Shown piece after piece: positions 29,340-40,244 of a DNA stretch of 64,000 nucleotides (within the stretch, counting starts at the first letter, position 1; each line of letters starts with the position of its first letter). The DNA is from Parapristionchus giblindavisi (lineage: Eukaryota; Nematoda; Chromadorea; Rhabditida; Diplogasteridae): positions 782,501-846,500 of the forward strand of contig CALSFV010000013.1 of NCBI GenBank assembly GCA_943737045.1, written 5' to 3'. A program made the translations under genes and the position numbers. The notes under the pieces were generated by a model, which was not told the DNA's origin, did no database searches, and saw nothing but the letters and a program-made list of their open reading frames with translations.

Positions 29340-32180
29340 GCGTTCTCCATAAGGGCGGCGGGGGCATGGCACAATGTTTCAAAATCATCCTAGGTGACTC
29401 ATATTTGATGGTTAGAGTCCCTAGGGGCGGTATACACTTCAGCCAAAAAGTTGACCCAAATTATCGATTTTTGATCTACCAAAAGTCGAAAAATAAAAGT
29501 GTGAATTCCATAGCATGTTATATATCATTCGATAGAGGATCCAATGTTATATAAGAATACCAAGTTTCAGAAGTTTTCATAACTTTATGTTCGAGAAATT
29601 ACCGATTTTCCAATTTTTGACCAGGTTTTTTTGTTTTGATCTCATTGCTTGCCATGTTACTCTCATTTCCTTTTCTTGGATCTTTGATATGTTATGTAAA
29701 AATGGATGGGCTATCCGAATATCACACTTATTTCGACCAGCTACAAGGCAGTCATAGTGATATCAAGTGAATTCTAACCTTATTTTAACGCTCAAACGCC
29801 GACGCAGGTTCGAATCCGGGTCCGGTCATAAATTTTTGCAACTTTTTTTTCGCCTCAAATATTACTTTAAATTATATTTTCATGTGATTCACCGTCTTTT
29901 CACTAATGTATTGTACGAAATAATCACAGACATTATCAGAAATACTAAAAAATCGTATTACTAATGCGAAATCGGAAAAATGGATGGGACGAGCGAAAAT
30001 AACGGTTTTTCGACAGTGATACTTCTTTAAAATGTATTTTTTGCTATGTTCTGTTAAAAGAAGATAAATACACAATGAAACTCATCTCGGTTTTCGCAAA
30101 TTGTTTGAAAAATTGTAGATAACGATCAAAGATCAAAGTACAAAGATCAGAGACCAAACTTCAGCAATATAGTAAAAACTTTTCAGAACATTTCTAACAT
30201 ATATAGGTGCTTTGAAAATAAGAGATTTCATCAAAAGAGGCGCAGGAACGAGAACTGCGAGGGAGAGAAAGCTCAAGATTAAGCGTACGCGATGTAACTG
30301 ACAAGGAGTCTCTTACGTCTTAAGTCGGCGCTTCCTCTCCGAGCTAGTGGTGGCAGAACTACCCCATCATTGCAGGACAATTTCACGGCCATTAGACGGG
30401 AATTTCAAGTCAGAAATTGCTCAAACTTTGGATTTTTTTAACTCCGTGCACAGAGCCCCGCAGGATTTTTTAAACACACATTCTTACTCTATAGAGAAAG
30501 GGCTTTCTAATAAGCTATTAATCGTTACTTTTCGCCGACTTAAGACGTAAGAGACTCCTTGTGAGTAGATCTCAGCAGAACGTTAACTATGGGTCTGAAA
30601 GGAATCAGAACTGAACCAAAATGAGGAAAATAAATATATGATACGTAAAAAAGCTACCTGCGGAGGAACCATAGTTTTAAAAGGCCTGTATTTGAACGGT
30701 AGGATCTCAAAATCAGTCCTTCCAAAAAATTGCCCTGGGGACGAATGAAGAGCTATGACTACCATAATCTGTGGATAAACATCACTCGCCACTTGCATCA
30801 TTTTGTCCCTTATTGTTTGAACGGGTCATTAGCATATCTATAAGCTGAATTTTCAGTTTTGAGGCTCAAATTCGTAGAACATTTACAGCTTGAATCGGAG
30901 ACGTCCCAATCCCTCTTTTGATGGAATCTCTTATTTTCAAAGCACCTATAAATATTAGAGATGTTTAGAAAAGTTTTTACTATATTACTGAAGTTTGGTC
31001 TCTGATCTTTGTACTTTGATCTTTGATCGTTGCCTACAATTTTTCAAACCATTTTGCGAAAACCGAGATGATAAGAGTTTCATTGTATATTTATCTTCTT
31101 TTAACAGAAAATAGCAAAAAAATACATTTTAAAGAAGTATCACTGTCGAAAAACCGTTATTTTCGCTCGTCCCATCCATTTTCCTGATATCGTATTAGTA
31201 ATAAGATTTTTTAAGAAGATCAACAACGTAAAAGGATCCCCTCCTAGAAGACTATAGGCAAGTCAGGAGTGGTATGCCTATCATCAAGCAATTGTTGACG
31301 AAGTATTGAGCGAGGACTTCGTGGGTTATCTCTATCTAATTTTTCTCAATTCTGTTTCATGATTCACTATTCGAAAAGGATCAAGTGTAGCGGCTTTGAT
31401 TCTGAAGAACGTTTTAATTGCTGATCAGTAGATGAAGAAGATGAAGATAATTATGCCCCTTGTATGGAACCTCAGCACGTCCAGACTAATCTGTCGTTTA
31501 GCGGCAACCATTCCCTCCCTAATGGTTATGTGCTTGATAAAGGTTAATAAACTGTTAAATAAGATTTTTTAGTATTTCTGATAATGTTTGTGGTTATTTC
31601 GTAAAATAGATTAGTGAAAATACGATGAATCACATGAAAATATAATTTAAAGTAATATTTGAGGCGAAAAAAAAGTTGCAAAAATTTATGCCCGGGCCCG
31701 GATTCGAACCTGCTTCGGCGTTTGGGCGTTAGAATGGGGTTAGAATTCACTTGATATCACTATGACTGCCTTGTAGCTGGTCGAAATAAGTGTGATATTC
31801 GGATAGCCCATCCATTTTTGCACAACATATCAAAGATCCAAGAAAAGGAAATGAGAGTAACATGGCAAGCAATGAGATCAAAACAAAAAAACCTGGTCAA
31901 AAAATGGAAAATTGGTAATTTCTCGAACACAAAGTTATGAAACCTTCTGAAACTTGGTATTCTTATATAACTTTGGATCCTCTATCGAATGATATATAAC
32001 ATGCTATGGAATTCACACTTTTATTTTTCGACTTTTGGTAGATCAAAAATCGATAATTTGGGCCAACTTTTTGGCTGAAGTGTATACCGCCCCTAGGGAC
32101 TCTATCCATCAAATATGAGTCACCTATGATGATTTTGAAACATTGTGCCATGCCCCAACCGACGCACCGCCGCTGTAAGG
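29340..32180. mobile_element. Large foldback: about 0.9-1.2 kb inverted arms with nested insertions
   Basis: The left arm (about 29340-30245) and right arm (about 30915-32180) are inverted copies. GCATGGCACAATGTTTCAAA appears at 29364 and, complemented, at 32150; CGCAGGTTCGAATCCGGG matches its counterpart at 31690. The right arm carries an unrelated insertion of about 340 bp (31215-31555), and a few point and indel differences separate the arms. The central spacer contains a MITE (30299-30563) and a dispersed repeat (30580-30830). Short ORFs in the arms mirror each other and have no recognisable domain. Confidence 0.8.
30299..30563. mobile_element. MITE with about 30-bp TTAAGACGTAAGAGACTCC inverted ends
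   Basis: TGACAAGGAGTCTCTTACGTC plus TTAAGTCGGCG opens it, and CGCCGACTTAAGACGTAAGA plus GACTCCTTGT closes it: a near-perfect inverted terminus of about 30 bp. The interior matches 16980-17180 in the opposite orientation. It sits at the centre of the larger foldback. Confidence 0.85.
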
Positions 32181-32189
32181 GAGAATGCG

Positions 32190-33870
32190 TTTTAACACAC
32201 CCAAATATCTTTATTCCTTCTAAAAAGGGCTCAGAAGCAGGATACGAGGATACGAAGAGAAGATGAAGACAGCCTTGGCGTATCTTTCATCATCGGGAGT
32301 TTCTAAAGAAGAGCGTTGAAGAACTTCCAAAGGCGTTGTTCGACGATGAAATCCAGATTGTATGTACCTGTATAATGAAGGAATATTGTTCAATCATTGA
32401 ACAGAGCTTGAATACAGCTAGCTAGTGGCCTTTGGCACCACTTCAGTGCATGGGGTCAGTCAAAAAAGGGGCGAAATATACGATAAGTTAGTTTTGGGTT
32501 GGTCCGATGTTCTGAAGTTGTGCCTTCAAGAGCCTCAATGTGATAGACAAGTTGGCCTCACAGATAACGACTTTCTCGCGTATTATTCATAAAGTTTGGC
32601 ACACAGGGTCGAATGTAACGTCACAAGATTGTTTTACAAACGACTAGGAATGCGACGTCATGTTTGTCAGACAGACTCTGTTTGTTAACAATAAGCAGGA
32701 TACCTATACCGATACTCGAGAAGTCAACCACGATGACATCGATGATCATCTGATTACGTCATCGATACGAAGATTAGGCCTGTAAAATGATAAATTAGCG
32801 CTTCGGTAGAGCAATCACGATGAATACTACGCTATTAAAGATTTCCATTTCTATTAAAATTCAGCATTAAATATATTGCAACCGAGGCAAGTGTGGGAAA
32901 TCAAAGATCAAAGTGTCAACGTCGGTATTCCTTGCATGGGATCCAAGCGGAAAAGATAGAGTACTTTAGATATTAATCGTAGCAGCGTGACTACCGTAAC
33001 ATATAGTAAATTATAACAGCATTGAATGTTTTCCATTTGTGATCAAAACATGTGAACACAAAGACTCGATCTGTTAAATGCTGGCGTTTGGGTCGATTGT
33101 TTGACTAACAAGTATTACGTACGACAAATGCAACAACGCATAAACAAGAGCAAAGTAGATGCAATAAAGCAATAAGGTGATCGTACCTTATAAGTCTCAG
33201 TATAATTAATCAAGTGACGACGTCCTCGTCGTTTAGATGACGATGTAGATCGACGATTTCGATGGCAGACATAGAGACACCAGAGAGACCGACGAACAAA
33301 GACGACCGATAACGGTAAATGAAGGGAATGAGAATGAGACGAAATGTAGTACATGATAGCGATATGCAAATTGGTCAACAATAGATGAAATACAGACAAT
33401 AACATCGATGAAATTTATGGAAATGAATGAAGATAGTGCAAATATCGATTTAAGGAGACATAATCAATTGACATCAATTGTGTTTAATAGTCTCTATGGA
33501 TGGAGAAGGAGGAAGCCTTATGAATGATGAGCATTTTTTCGCTTTTCGATATTTCGATTCTTTCGATCTTTCCGTATTTTCTCGAGAAAAAAAGATAGAA
33601 TGAGAGAGAGAAATGGATAGAGCACGAGAGAGGAAGGGAGAGCGGTAGATAAAGATCATAAGTGGAGCTCATCCTATAATATGTCTATACTAACTTATGC
33701 GGTCCTCTTCCCCATAGTGCCTCATCCCCCTACATCCTTGATGAAACACTGATCTTTGATCTTGGCACTTGGGAACACGTTATTAAGGCATCCTTGACAT
33801 TCCCCCATTTGTGCAAGAGTATATTTAATTCAATTTAAATTAATTTATAGCACATCCGCTACATTTGATA
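32190..33870. other. Stretch without recognisable genes
   Basis: AT-rich sequence with only short ORFs. An isolated GATCAAAGATCAAAG run lies at 32900 and TGATCTTTGATCTTGG at 33751. I see no splice-bounded conserved exon or repeat family here. Confidence 0.5.
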
Positions 33871-33873
33871 GCA

Positions 33874-33992
33874 TATTAAAGGCACACCACAAACTACTTT
33901 GGCACTCCGGTCTGACCACACTCTTTCGCAGACAAATAAGGTGAGAGAGTGTTGCCAGAGAGAAATTTCGAATGTGCTCGGTGTAGTTTTTC
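33874..33992. mobile_element. MITE, GGCACACC family
   Basis: TATTAAAGGCACACCACAAAC at the left and GTGCTCGGTGTAGTTTTTCT at the right are inverted. The core CCACACTCTTTCGCAGACAA and GTGAGAGAGTGTTGCCAGAG matches the family. Confidence 0.8.
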
Positions 33993-34239
33993 TAACAATA
34001 AGGCAGGATGATAAGGACAGATATAGTACAACACTTCTTCCAATGATCGTTTGGTGTGGAACAAAGTCATACGGGGGAATAATACCACAGAAACGCGATT
34101 CCACCGGTTCCTAATCAAAATAAGCGTCATCAAAACTATTGGACTTGAACCAGAGAAACTAGTATATTCAATCAATAGAATAACAAATAATGACTGCTTC
34201 ATTTTGGGAGTCACAACCAAGATCGAGATTAGCAAGAAT

Positions 34240-34797
34240 CCCCCCCCCCCCCCCCCTCTGTCGGGTCAGTTCGGGGGGGGGAGGGTGGGCATTTCGGCAA
34301 CGAGTTATAAATCGGTTGGGAGAAGGTGTATGGAAACAAAATCGTTCCATTGTTATCAGTGTGGGTGTACGGTACTGGGCTACCGTAACCGTCGGGAATC
34401 GCGAACTGACTTTTTTCAATCGACCCATGACCAGGGGTTCATGGTTGAAAATGGCCGAAGTCGAAAAAATCATGATGGCCGGAGATCTAATACTAGTTAC
34501 CATTATATCAACAATGAGCCAACTTTTATATTTCTGGATACCTTAAAAAAACCGAACTATCGTAATCTAGCTACCGTACCTTACAATATTATAGGGAAAA
34601 CGACGGAAACCCCGGTTCACGGGTCGACTAAAAAAATCAGTTCGCGATTTCTAACGGTTACGGTAACACAATACCGTACACTCCTACTGATAACAATGAT
34701 ATAACTTTTATTTCCATAGGCCATATCCCAACCGATTTATAACTCGTTGCCGAAATGGGCGTTGCCGAATTGTCCACCCCCCCCCCCGTTCCGAGTA
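34240..34797. mobile_element. Foldback with poly-C ends
   Basis: Arms of about 200 bp (34240-34460 and 34600-34797). CGGCAACGAGTTATAAATCG is mirrored by CGATTTATAACTCGTTGCCG-like sequence at 34733-34755, and TCGCGAACTGACTTTTTT by its complement at 34630. Both outer edges are long C runs. A 217-codon frame crosses the hairpin but has no domain. Confidence 0.75.
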
Positions 34798-34857
34798 CTT
34801 GAGATGTAGATTGGATCAGTTTTGTTCTAATTTCGGGTCAGTTTATATTTCACAAAA

Positions 34858-35394
34858 AAATAGATTGTGGGTGGGGCGAAAATGTATGGGCAGTGCCCCC
34901 CCCCCCCCACTAACCTCATAAGGGAACTCCTTGTCCTGGCCATATGAGATGGCAATAGCTTGAATAGAATCAGTTTTCGATGCTGATTACGAATCCGCTT
35001 TCAATCGTTGCCCAATCGAACTGAGCTTTGAGAAAATCGATATTGAAAATCGTCTAGTTGATTCCGAAATGAGTGTGGATTTCTACACAAACCATCCTAA
35101 TGACTTCATAAACTCATATATCAAATATCTAAACAACTGCTGGTGTGGTTTAGCAGATAATGTAGTTAAAATGTGAATTTTCGAATCAACTAGTCGAAAT
35201 TCAATATCGATTTTCTCGAAGCTCAGCTCGATTGGGCAACGTATGAAAGCGGATTCGTAATCAGCATTGAACACTGATTCTATTCATGCTATTGCTATCT
35301 CATATGGCCAGGACAAGGAGTTCCCTTATGAGGTTAGTGGGGGGGGGGGGCACTGCCCATACATTTTCGCCCCACCCACAATCTATTTTTTGGC
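34858..35394. mobile_element. Foldback with GTGGGTGGGGCG/poly-C ends
   Basis: AATAGATTGTGGGTGGGGCG and CCTCATAAGGGAACTCCTTG on the left are complemented at 35310-35394. The internal GCTGATTACGAATCCGCTTTC and CTCAATAC-type segments are also mirrored, and the short loop centres near 35110. It lies directly beside the previous foldback. Confidence 0.8.
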
Positions 35395-35652
35395 CAGGAC
35401 ATGTTGAGAACGTTCCCTTGTCAGATCATGCATTACACTACCAACTCGCTTGTGAATGTCATTCTCCATAGTCATTATCACAAGCTTGTGTAACGTGGAG
35501 AAAGGCCAGGTCGGCAGTGGGAGTCTATCGTGTGCATTACTGTATACAAACGTGATGGGGAGCTTCGTCCGCGTGGTACCAATCTTCTGAAATTAAATTT
35601 ATTTTTTTAATATATCAATATGAATATAATATGATAATAGCCCTTCTAACTA

Positions 35653-37240
35653 CAGTACCGTGCAAAAGTCTATCCACTTTTGCTTTTTTCGCCATAACTT
35701 TTTTCAAACTCAAACGATCATGTCCAGCTTTTCAGGGATTATTTTGAGAGTGTTTTCACGTATTTTACACAACAAATTAGCCAGGGTGAACTCTTACTGT
35801 GAAATTTATTTCGATTTTTTCAAAAGTCACAAAAGTGAGATTTTCGTTTTCTTCGATTTCTTATGAGTTTTTCACCCATTTCGCTACCAATGTGTGTTAT
35901 ATCATTTTAAAACTATGACACGGTATCTTGGGAGTAAGAATCTATCGATAACCGATGAGAATCCATTCGTCGTGGACGTCAGATGAGGCTGTCTGCAGAC
36001 ACACTCTCACAGCTGATCCGGGAGTCTGTTTCGACTATCCACAAGGTCATCAAAACTCCAATCTAAGCTCAAACAATGAAGAAGACTAATGAACTACCTC
36101 GCAAAACGATTTTGACATTTGATCGTCCGATTTCCCGCATCACTAAGGAGAAAACAATGCTCACGGCAATGAACTTCAAGTGAGAACTGGCGGAATTTCA
36201 CCCACTTGGGGTACTTAAAGCTTCTAAACTTGGCTGAAATGATGTTTGAGGTGTCCGTGTACATCGTGCAATATCGTCTACGTACGTCTGGACTATTCGG
36301 AAGTCGGCATATTTAGAGACCGCTGATCCCCGAAACGATTCGCAAAGCAAGAATCGCATGGGCAAAAGAGCACATTCTTTGGACCCCCTAACACTATCGG
36401 TAGATCGAATTCTATGACGAAATCAAGTTTATGATGGTTGGTACGGAAGGAATAACCAATGTTAGTCGTCAGGTTGGCACTAGATTCGATTTGAAGTACC
36501 AACTGGCAACCGAGAAGCATGGAGTAGGATCGTTGATGTTGTGGAGTTATTTCTCTGTAGATGGGGTTGCCCCCCTGGTCTATATGACTGGAATTATGAG
36601 TAAGGAGGACAACGATAATATCCTAGAGACCCATTTAATTCCCGTAAACATCTTTTTAACCAGGTTTAGAAGTTTTAGGTGCAACAATTTGGTGAAATTT
36701 TGCCAGTTCTCGCTTGATATCTATTGCCGTTAGCCTCAGGTTCTCCTTCGAGATGCGAGTAATCTGTCGATCAAATGTCAAAATCGTTTTGCGAGGTAGT
36801 TCATTAGTCTTCTTCATTGTTTGAGCACAGATTGGAGTTTTGATGACCTTGTGGATAGTCGAAACAGACTCCCGGATCAGCTGTGAGAGTGTGTCTGCGG
36901 ACAGCCACATCTTACGTCCACGACGAATGGATTCTCATCGGTTATCGATAGATTCTTACTCCCAAGATACCGTGTCATAGTTTTAAAATGATATAACACA
37001 CATTGGTAGCGAAATGGGTGAAAAACTCACAAGAAATCGAAGAAAACGAAAATCTCACTTTTGTGACTTTTGATAAAATCGAAATAAATTTCAACGTAAG
37101 AGTTCTCGCTGGCTAATTTATTGTGTAAAATACGTGAAAACACTCTCAAAATATTCCCTGAAAAGCTGGACATGATCGGTTGAGTTTGAAAAAAGTTATG
37201 ACGAAAAAAGCAAAAGTGGATAGACTTTTGCACGGCACTG
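35653..37240. mobile_element. Tc1-like transposon, decayed, with 5' half duplicated as an inverted right arm
   Basis: The ends CAGTACCGTGCAAAAGTCTA and (complement) CAGTGCCGTGCAAAAGTCTA are flanked by TA on both sides, the Tc1/mariner target. Inverted arms extend about 580 bp (35653-36236 and 36656-37240). The + strand keeps relics of a transposase: DTLSQLIRESVSTIHKVIKT (36000s) then a stop, and 36431-36660 KHGVGSLMLWSYFSVDG ... GIMSKEDNDNILETHLIPV, typical of Tc1-family catalytic domains. The right arm encodes the N-terminal part again on the - strand (36656-36910, STIHKVIKTPICAQTMKKTN). Multiple stops make it non-autonomous. Confidence 0.85.
36424..36662 (+). pseudogene. Tc1-family transposase catalytic-domain remnant
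   Basis: The frame contains ATEKHGVGSLMLWSYFSVDG and APLVYMTGIMSKEDNDN, matching the conserved stretch in which Tc1 transposases carry G-x-G-S-x-M-x-W and Y-x-x-I-L. Upstream frames are broken by stops and shifts, and the C-terminal catalytic part is replaced by the inverted arm. Confidence 0.8.
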
Positions 37241-37835
37241 TATAGTCCATATTAAATGTACTTGTCTAATTGCCTTGCTACTGGCTGCTAAACAGAGAAA
37301 AAACTATCGATTCTCCCCACTTTTTCCTCCCTCGCTCTCTCTGATCTACCTACTATCTCGTTTGGATTCCCTCTCTAAACATAGAAACACATTGTGGCTG
37401 TGGCTGGCTACTCTCGTACCAAATAAACAAGTGTATTTTATACGGTCAATAACTAGAGTATCTAACAAACTAACTATTAAACTGCAGGGAGCATTAGCCC
37501 GTACAATTAACTCATACAACATTACATGGGATTCGAACATCCCTTGCTTTTTCTGATTCCCAATGTATATATTATGGCTGGACTGGACACGCCCTCCGGG
37601 AAAGCCACGAGTTCGATGGAGAGACGATCTGAAGCGAGCCATCGGCGTTAATTGGTGGAATGCAACCCGGTTGTTGTTGTCTAGCTAACTTGGCATTCCA
37701 GGGAAAATGTGTGTCCTCTAATCGAGAAGATGGAAAGGGAATTGGGTAGAATGAGATGTGTATCGTATTACTCTACAATGAAAGATCGTTCATTGAAAAT
37801 CGATCAATCAATACAAGTGATAATAGCATTAATCG

Positions 37836-39440
37836 TGTAACCCTTACAATTACTGCTACAATACCCATTACGAGGCCGTTTGTGTAAGAGTCGGACAAAT
37901 CTGGGGGAGGGTTGGCACAGGCCAAAAATTTTAATACCCTCCAAATTTGTGTATAGGTGTTATCGACCTCGCTGATGAAGATGTGCATAGTAATTTTGGC
38001 TCCAGTTGTCCCGCCACGTCTGGGCGGGATTACGGTAACATCACGTTTTCAAGCCGTTCTCGATCCGTGGTTGAGCTAGAGGTATGAAAATTGGGCTCCT
38101 GGGACAGAATTCGATGGCGATGATGGCTGTCTACTTCATTTGTTTTGTAAATTTTCCAAAAAGGTCGACAATTGGAAATTTTGATTGAGACAGTTGCGAG
38201 CCTAGCGAATATGACAGTACGAACCGGCGTGGCGAGAGGATTCCAACGATATATTTTGAGAACTTATCTCCGTCGAGAAAGCTTTCATTGGCTCGATATA
38301 GTGATCTGCGTCAGCATCATGAGTTGTTTACGTCTCAATGACGCGCGCTCCCTCGCCACTCTCTCATTTCCGCACGCTCTCTCGCCACTCTCGAGAGTGC
38401 GAGATAGCGTGCGGAACAGGGCTGGGATTTTTGATTTTGATTTTTTGAATTTTTTGAATTTTTTGACCATTTCAAAAAATTCAAAATCAAAAAAGATTTT
38501 TGAATTTTTCTCAAAAAAAAATCAAAAAAAAATATTATAAAAAGTACCGTTAAAAAAGACAAAAAGTAAAACATTTGTGGAAAATTGTGACAATATTTGA
38601 CAAAACTTAACAACATTCCCATTTTTATCATTTTTTTACGGTCTTGATGAAGAGGATTTTAATGTTTTAGTGTAGATAGTTAGCCCAATGCACCGACGTA
38701 GAATTTTTAAAAAGTAAAAAAATATTGTATCATGTTTTTTAATGTTTCAGAATTCGGTTAATTCCGTGATTGATTGTTTTAACCACTTTCCAGGCAAAAA
38801 TGATGTGTCTGATTTGCTTATTATCATTTTGAACAAAGTAAAGATTTTTTTCCAAAAATTTTTTGAATTCAAAAAATTTTTGAGCCATTTTTTTTAATTT
38901 TTTGATCAAAACTTTTTTTGAAATTATTTTCAAAAAATCCCAGCCCTGGTGCGGAATTGAGAGAGTCCTCTTGCAAGGCGCACATCATTATATCGAGCCA
39001 ATGAAAGCTTTCTCGACGGAGATAAGTGCTCAAAATACATCGTTGGAATCCTCTCGTCACTCCGGTTCGAACTGTCATACTCGCTAGGCTAGCAACCGTC
39101 TCAATAAAAATTTCCAATTGTCGACCTTTTGGAAAATTTTCAAAACAAATGAAGTAGACAGCCATCATCGCCATCGAATTCTCTCCCAGGACCCCAACTT
39201 TCATACCTCTAGCTCTATCTTGGACCAAGAACGGCTTGAAAACGTGATTATACCGTAATCACGCCCTGGCGTTGCGGGACCACTAGAGCCAAAATGACTA
39301 TGCACATCTTCATCAGCGAGGTCGATAACGCTTGTACACAAGTTTTTAGGGAATTAAAATTTTTGGCCTGTGCCAACCTTTGTTCGACTCTTACGCAAAC
39401 GGCTTCTTACATCATTCTACAGTAATCCTAAGTGGTAACA
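37836..39440. mobile_element. Foldback with about 500-bp arms; right arm captured in the tandem unit
   Basis: The left arm (about 37836-38335) is complementary to about 38955-39440. Shared landmarks are GCGAGGTCGATAACGC-like, AAGACAGCCATC-like, CATTGGCTCGATATA and GAAAGCTTTCTCGACGGAG sequences. The centre (38430-38945) is TTTTTGAATTTTTT-rich. Only the right arm and centre are repeated in later tandem copies. Confidence 0.75.
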
Positions 39441-39637
39441 TGGCAATCAATCAATAATCACTCACTCGTTCATGATTACTCGTGATGTGGGCCAATTGCA
39501 CGATCCGATCGTGTATCCACTACTGCACGAGGAGTTGATCAGAGAATTGACAACCTGTAAAAGTAAAATAAAATAAATATAAATAGATAATAATAGATAG
39601 ATATTGGCTATCATAAATTGGCCATCACATGTGACAC

Positions 39638-39752
39638 CCGAGCTAATTTGAAGCTCTCCGCTCTGCCCACACTCTCTCGCATTCTTTGTCTACAAGAGAG
39701 CGTTGCCAGAACGAAGAATAAAATTATCACGGGTGCACTTATAAATGGATTG
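39638..39752. mobile_element. MITE, GGCACACC family, in tandem unit (repeated at 42308, 44980, 47652)
   Basis: CACCCGAGCTAATTTGAAGC at the left and AAAATTATCACGGGTGCAC at the right are inverted, around CCCACACTCTCTCGCATTCT and AAGAGAGCGTTGCCAGAACG. Present once in every tandem unit, so it was inserted before the array amplified. Confidence 0.8.
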
Positions 39753-39772
39753 GCATTGTGTATCGTACATCG

Positions 39773-40244
39773 AAAATTCAATGGATCATGAATCGCCAGA
39801 AGCACTCTGAGCCACTCTGGTGATTCAACGGCGATTTTGACCGAATGGGGCATTTTTATGCTCTCTCCTTCTTTTCATTATTTTTCTTTCACTCTAATCT
39901 AGTTAGTCCGCGAGAATCGCATTTTAATATTGTGTTTTTTGCAAAATCATCATTTTTATTTATTAATAAATCGTTCCGATTTTGGACATTTTGGGGGACT
40001 ACCGATTTCCCGGTTCCGGTTATGCGAGTTCATCGGAACGATTTATTAATAAATAAAAATGATGATTTTGCGAAAAACACAATATTAAAATGCGATTCTC
40101 GCGGACTAACTAGATTAGAGTGAATGAAAAATAATTAAAAGAAGGAGGGAACATAAAAATGCCCCATTCGGCCATAATCGCCGTTGAATCACCAGAGTGG
40201 CTCAGAGTGCTTCTGGCGATTCATGATCCAATGAATTTTCGATG
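39773..40244. repeat. Near-perfect palindrome, about 215-bp arms, short loop (also 42443, 45115, 47787)
   Basis: The arms run from GAAAATTCAATGGATCATGA to AATAAATCGTTCCG and back from CGGAACGATTTATT to GATCCAATGAATTTTC. The loop of about 50 bp contains CTACCGATTTCCCGGTTCCG. The complementary pair includes GTCCGCGAGAATCGCATTTT. A transcript across it would fold into a long hairpin. Four copies exist through the tandem array. Confidence 0.85.

Noticed and set aside
34051..34704. 217-codon open frame on the + strand
   Set aside because: It lies across a foldback hairpin with poly-C ends, so the two halves are reverse complements. No domain, splice context or sensible composition.
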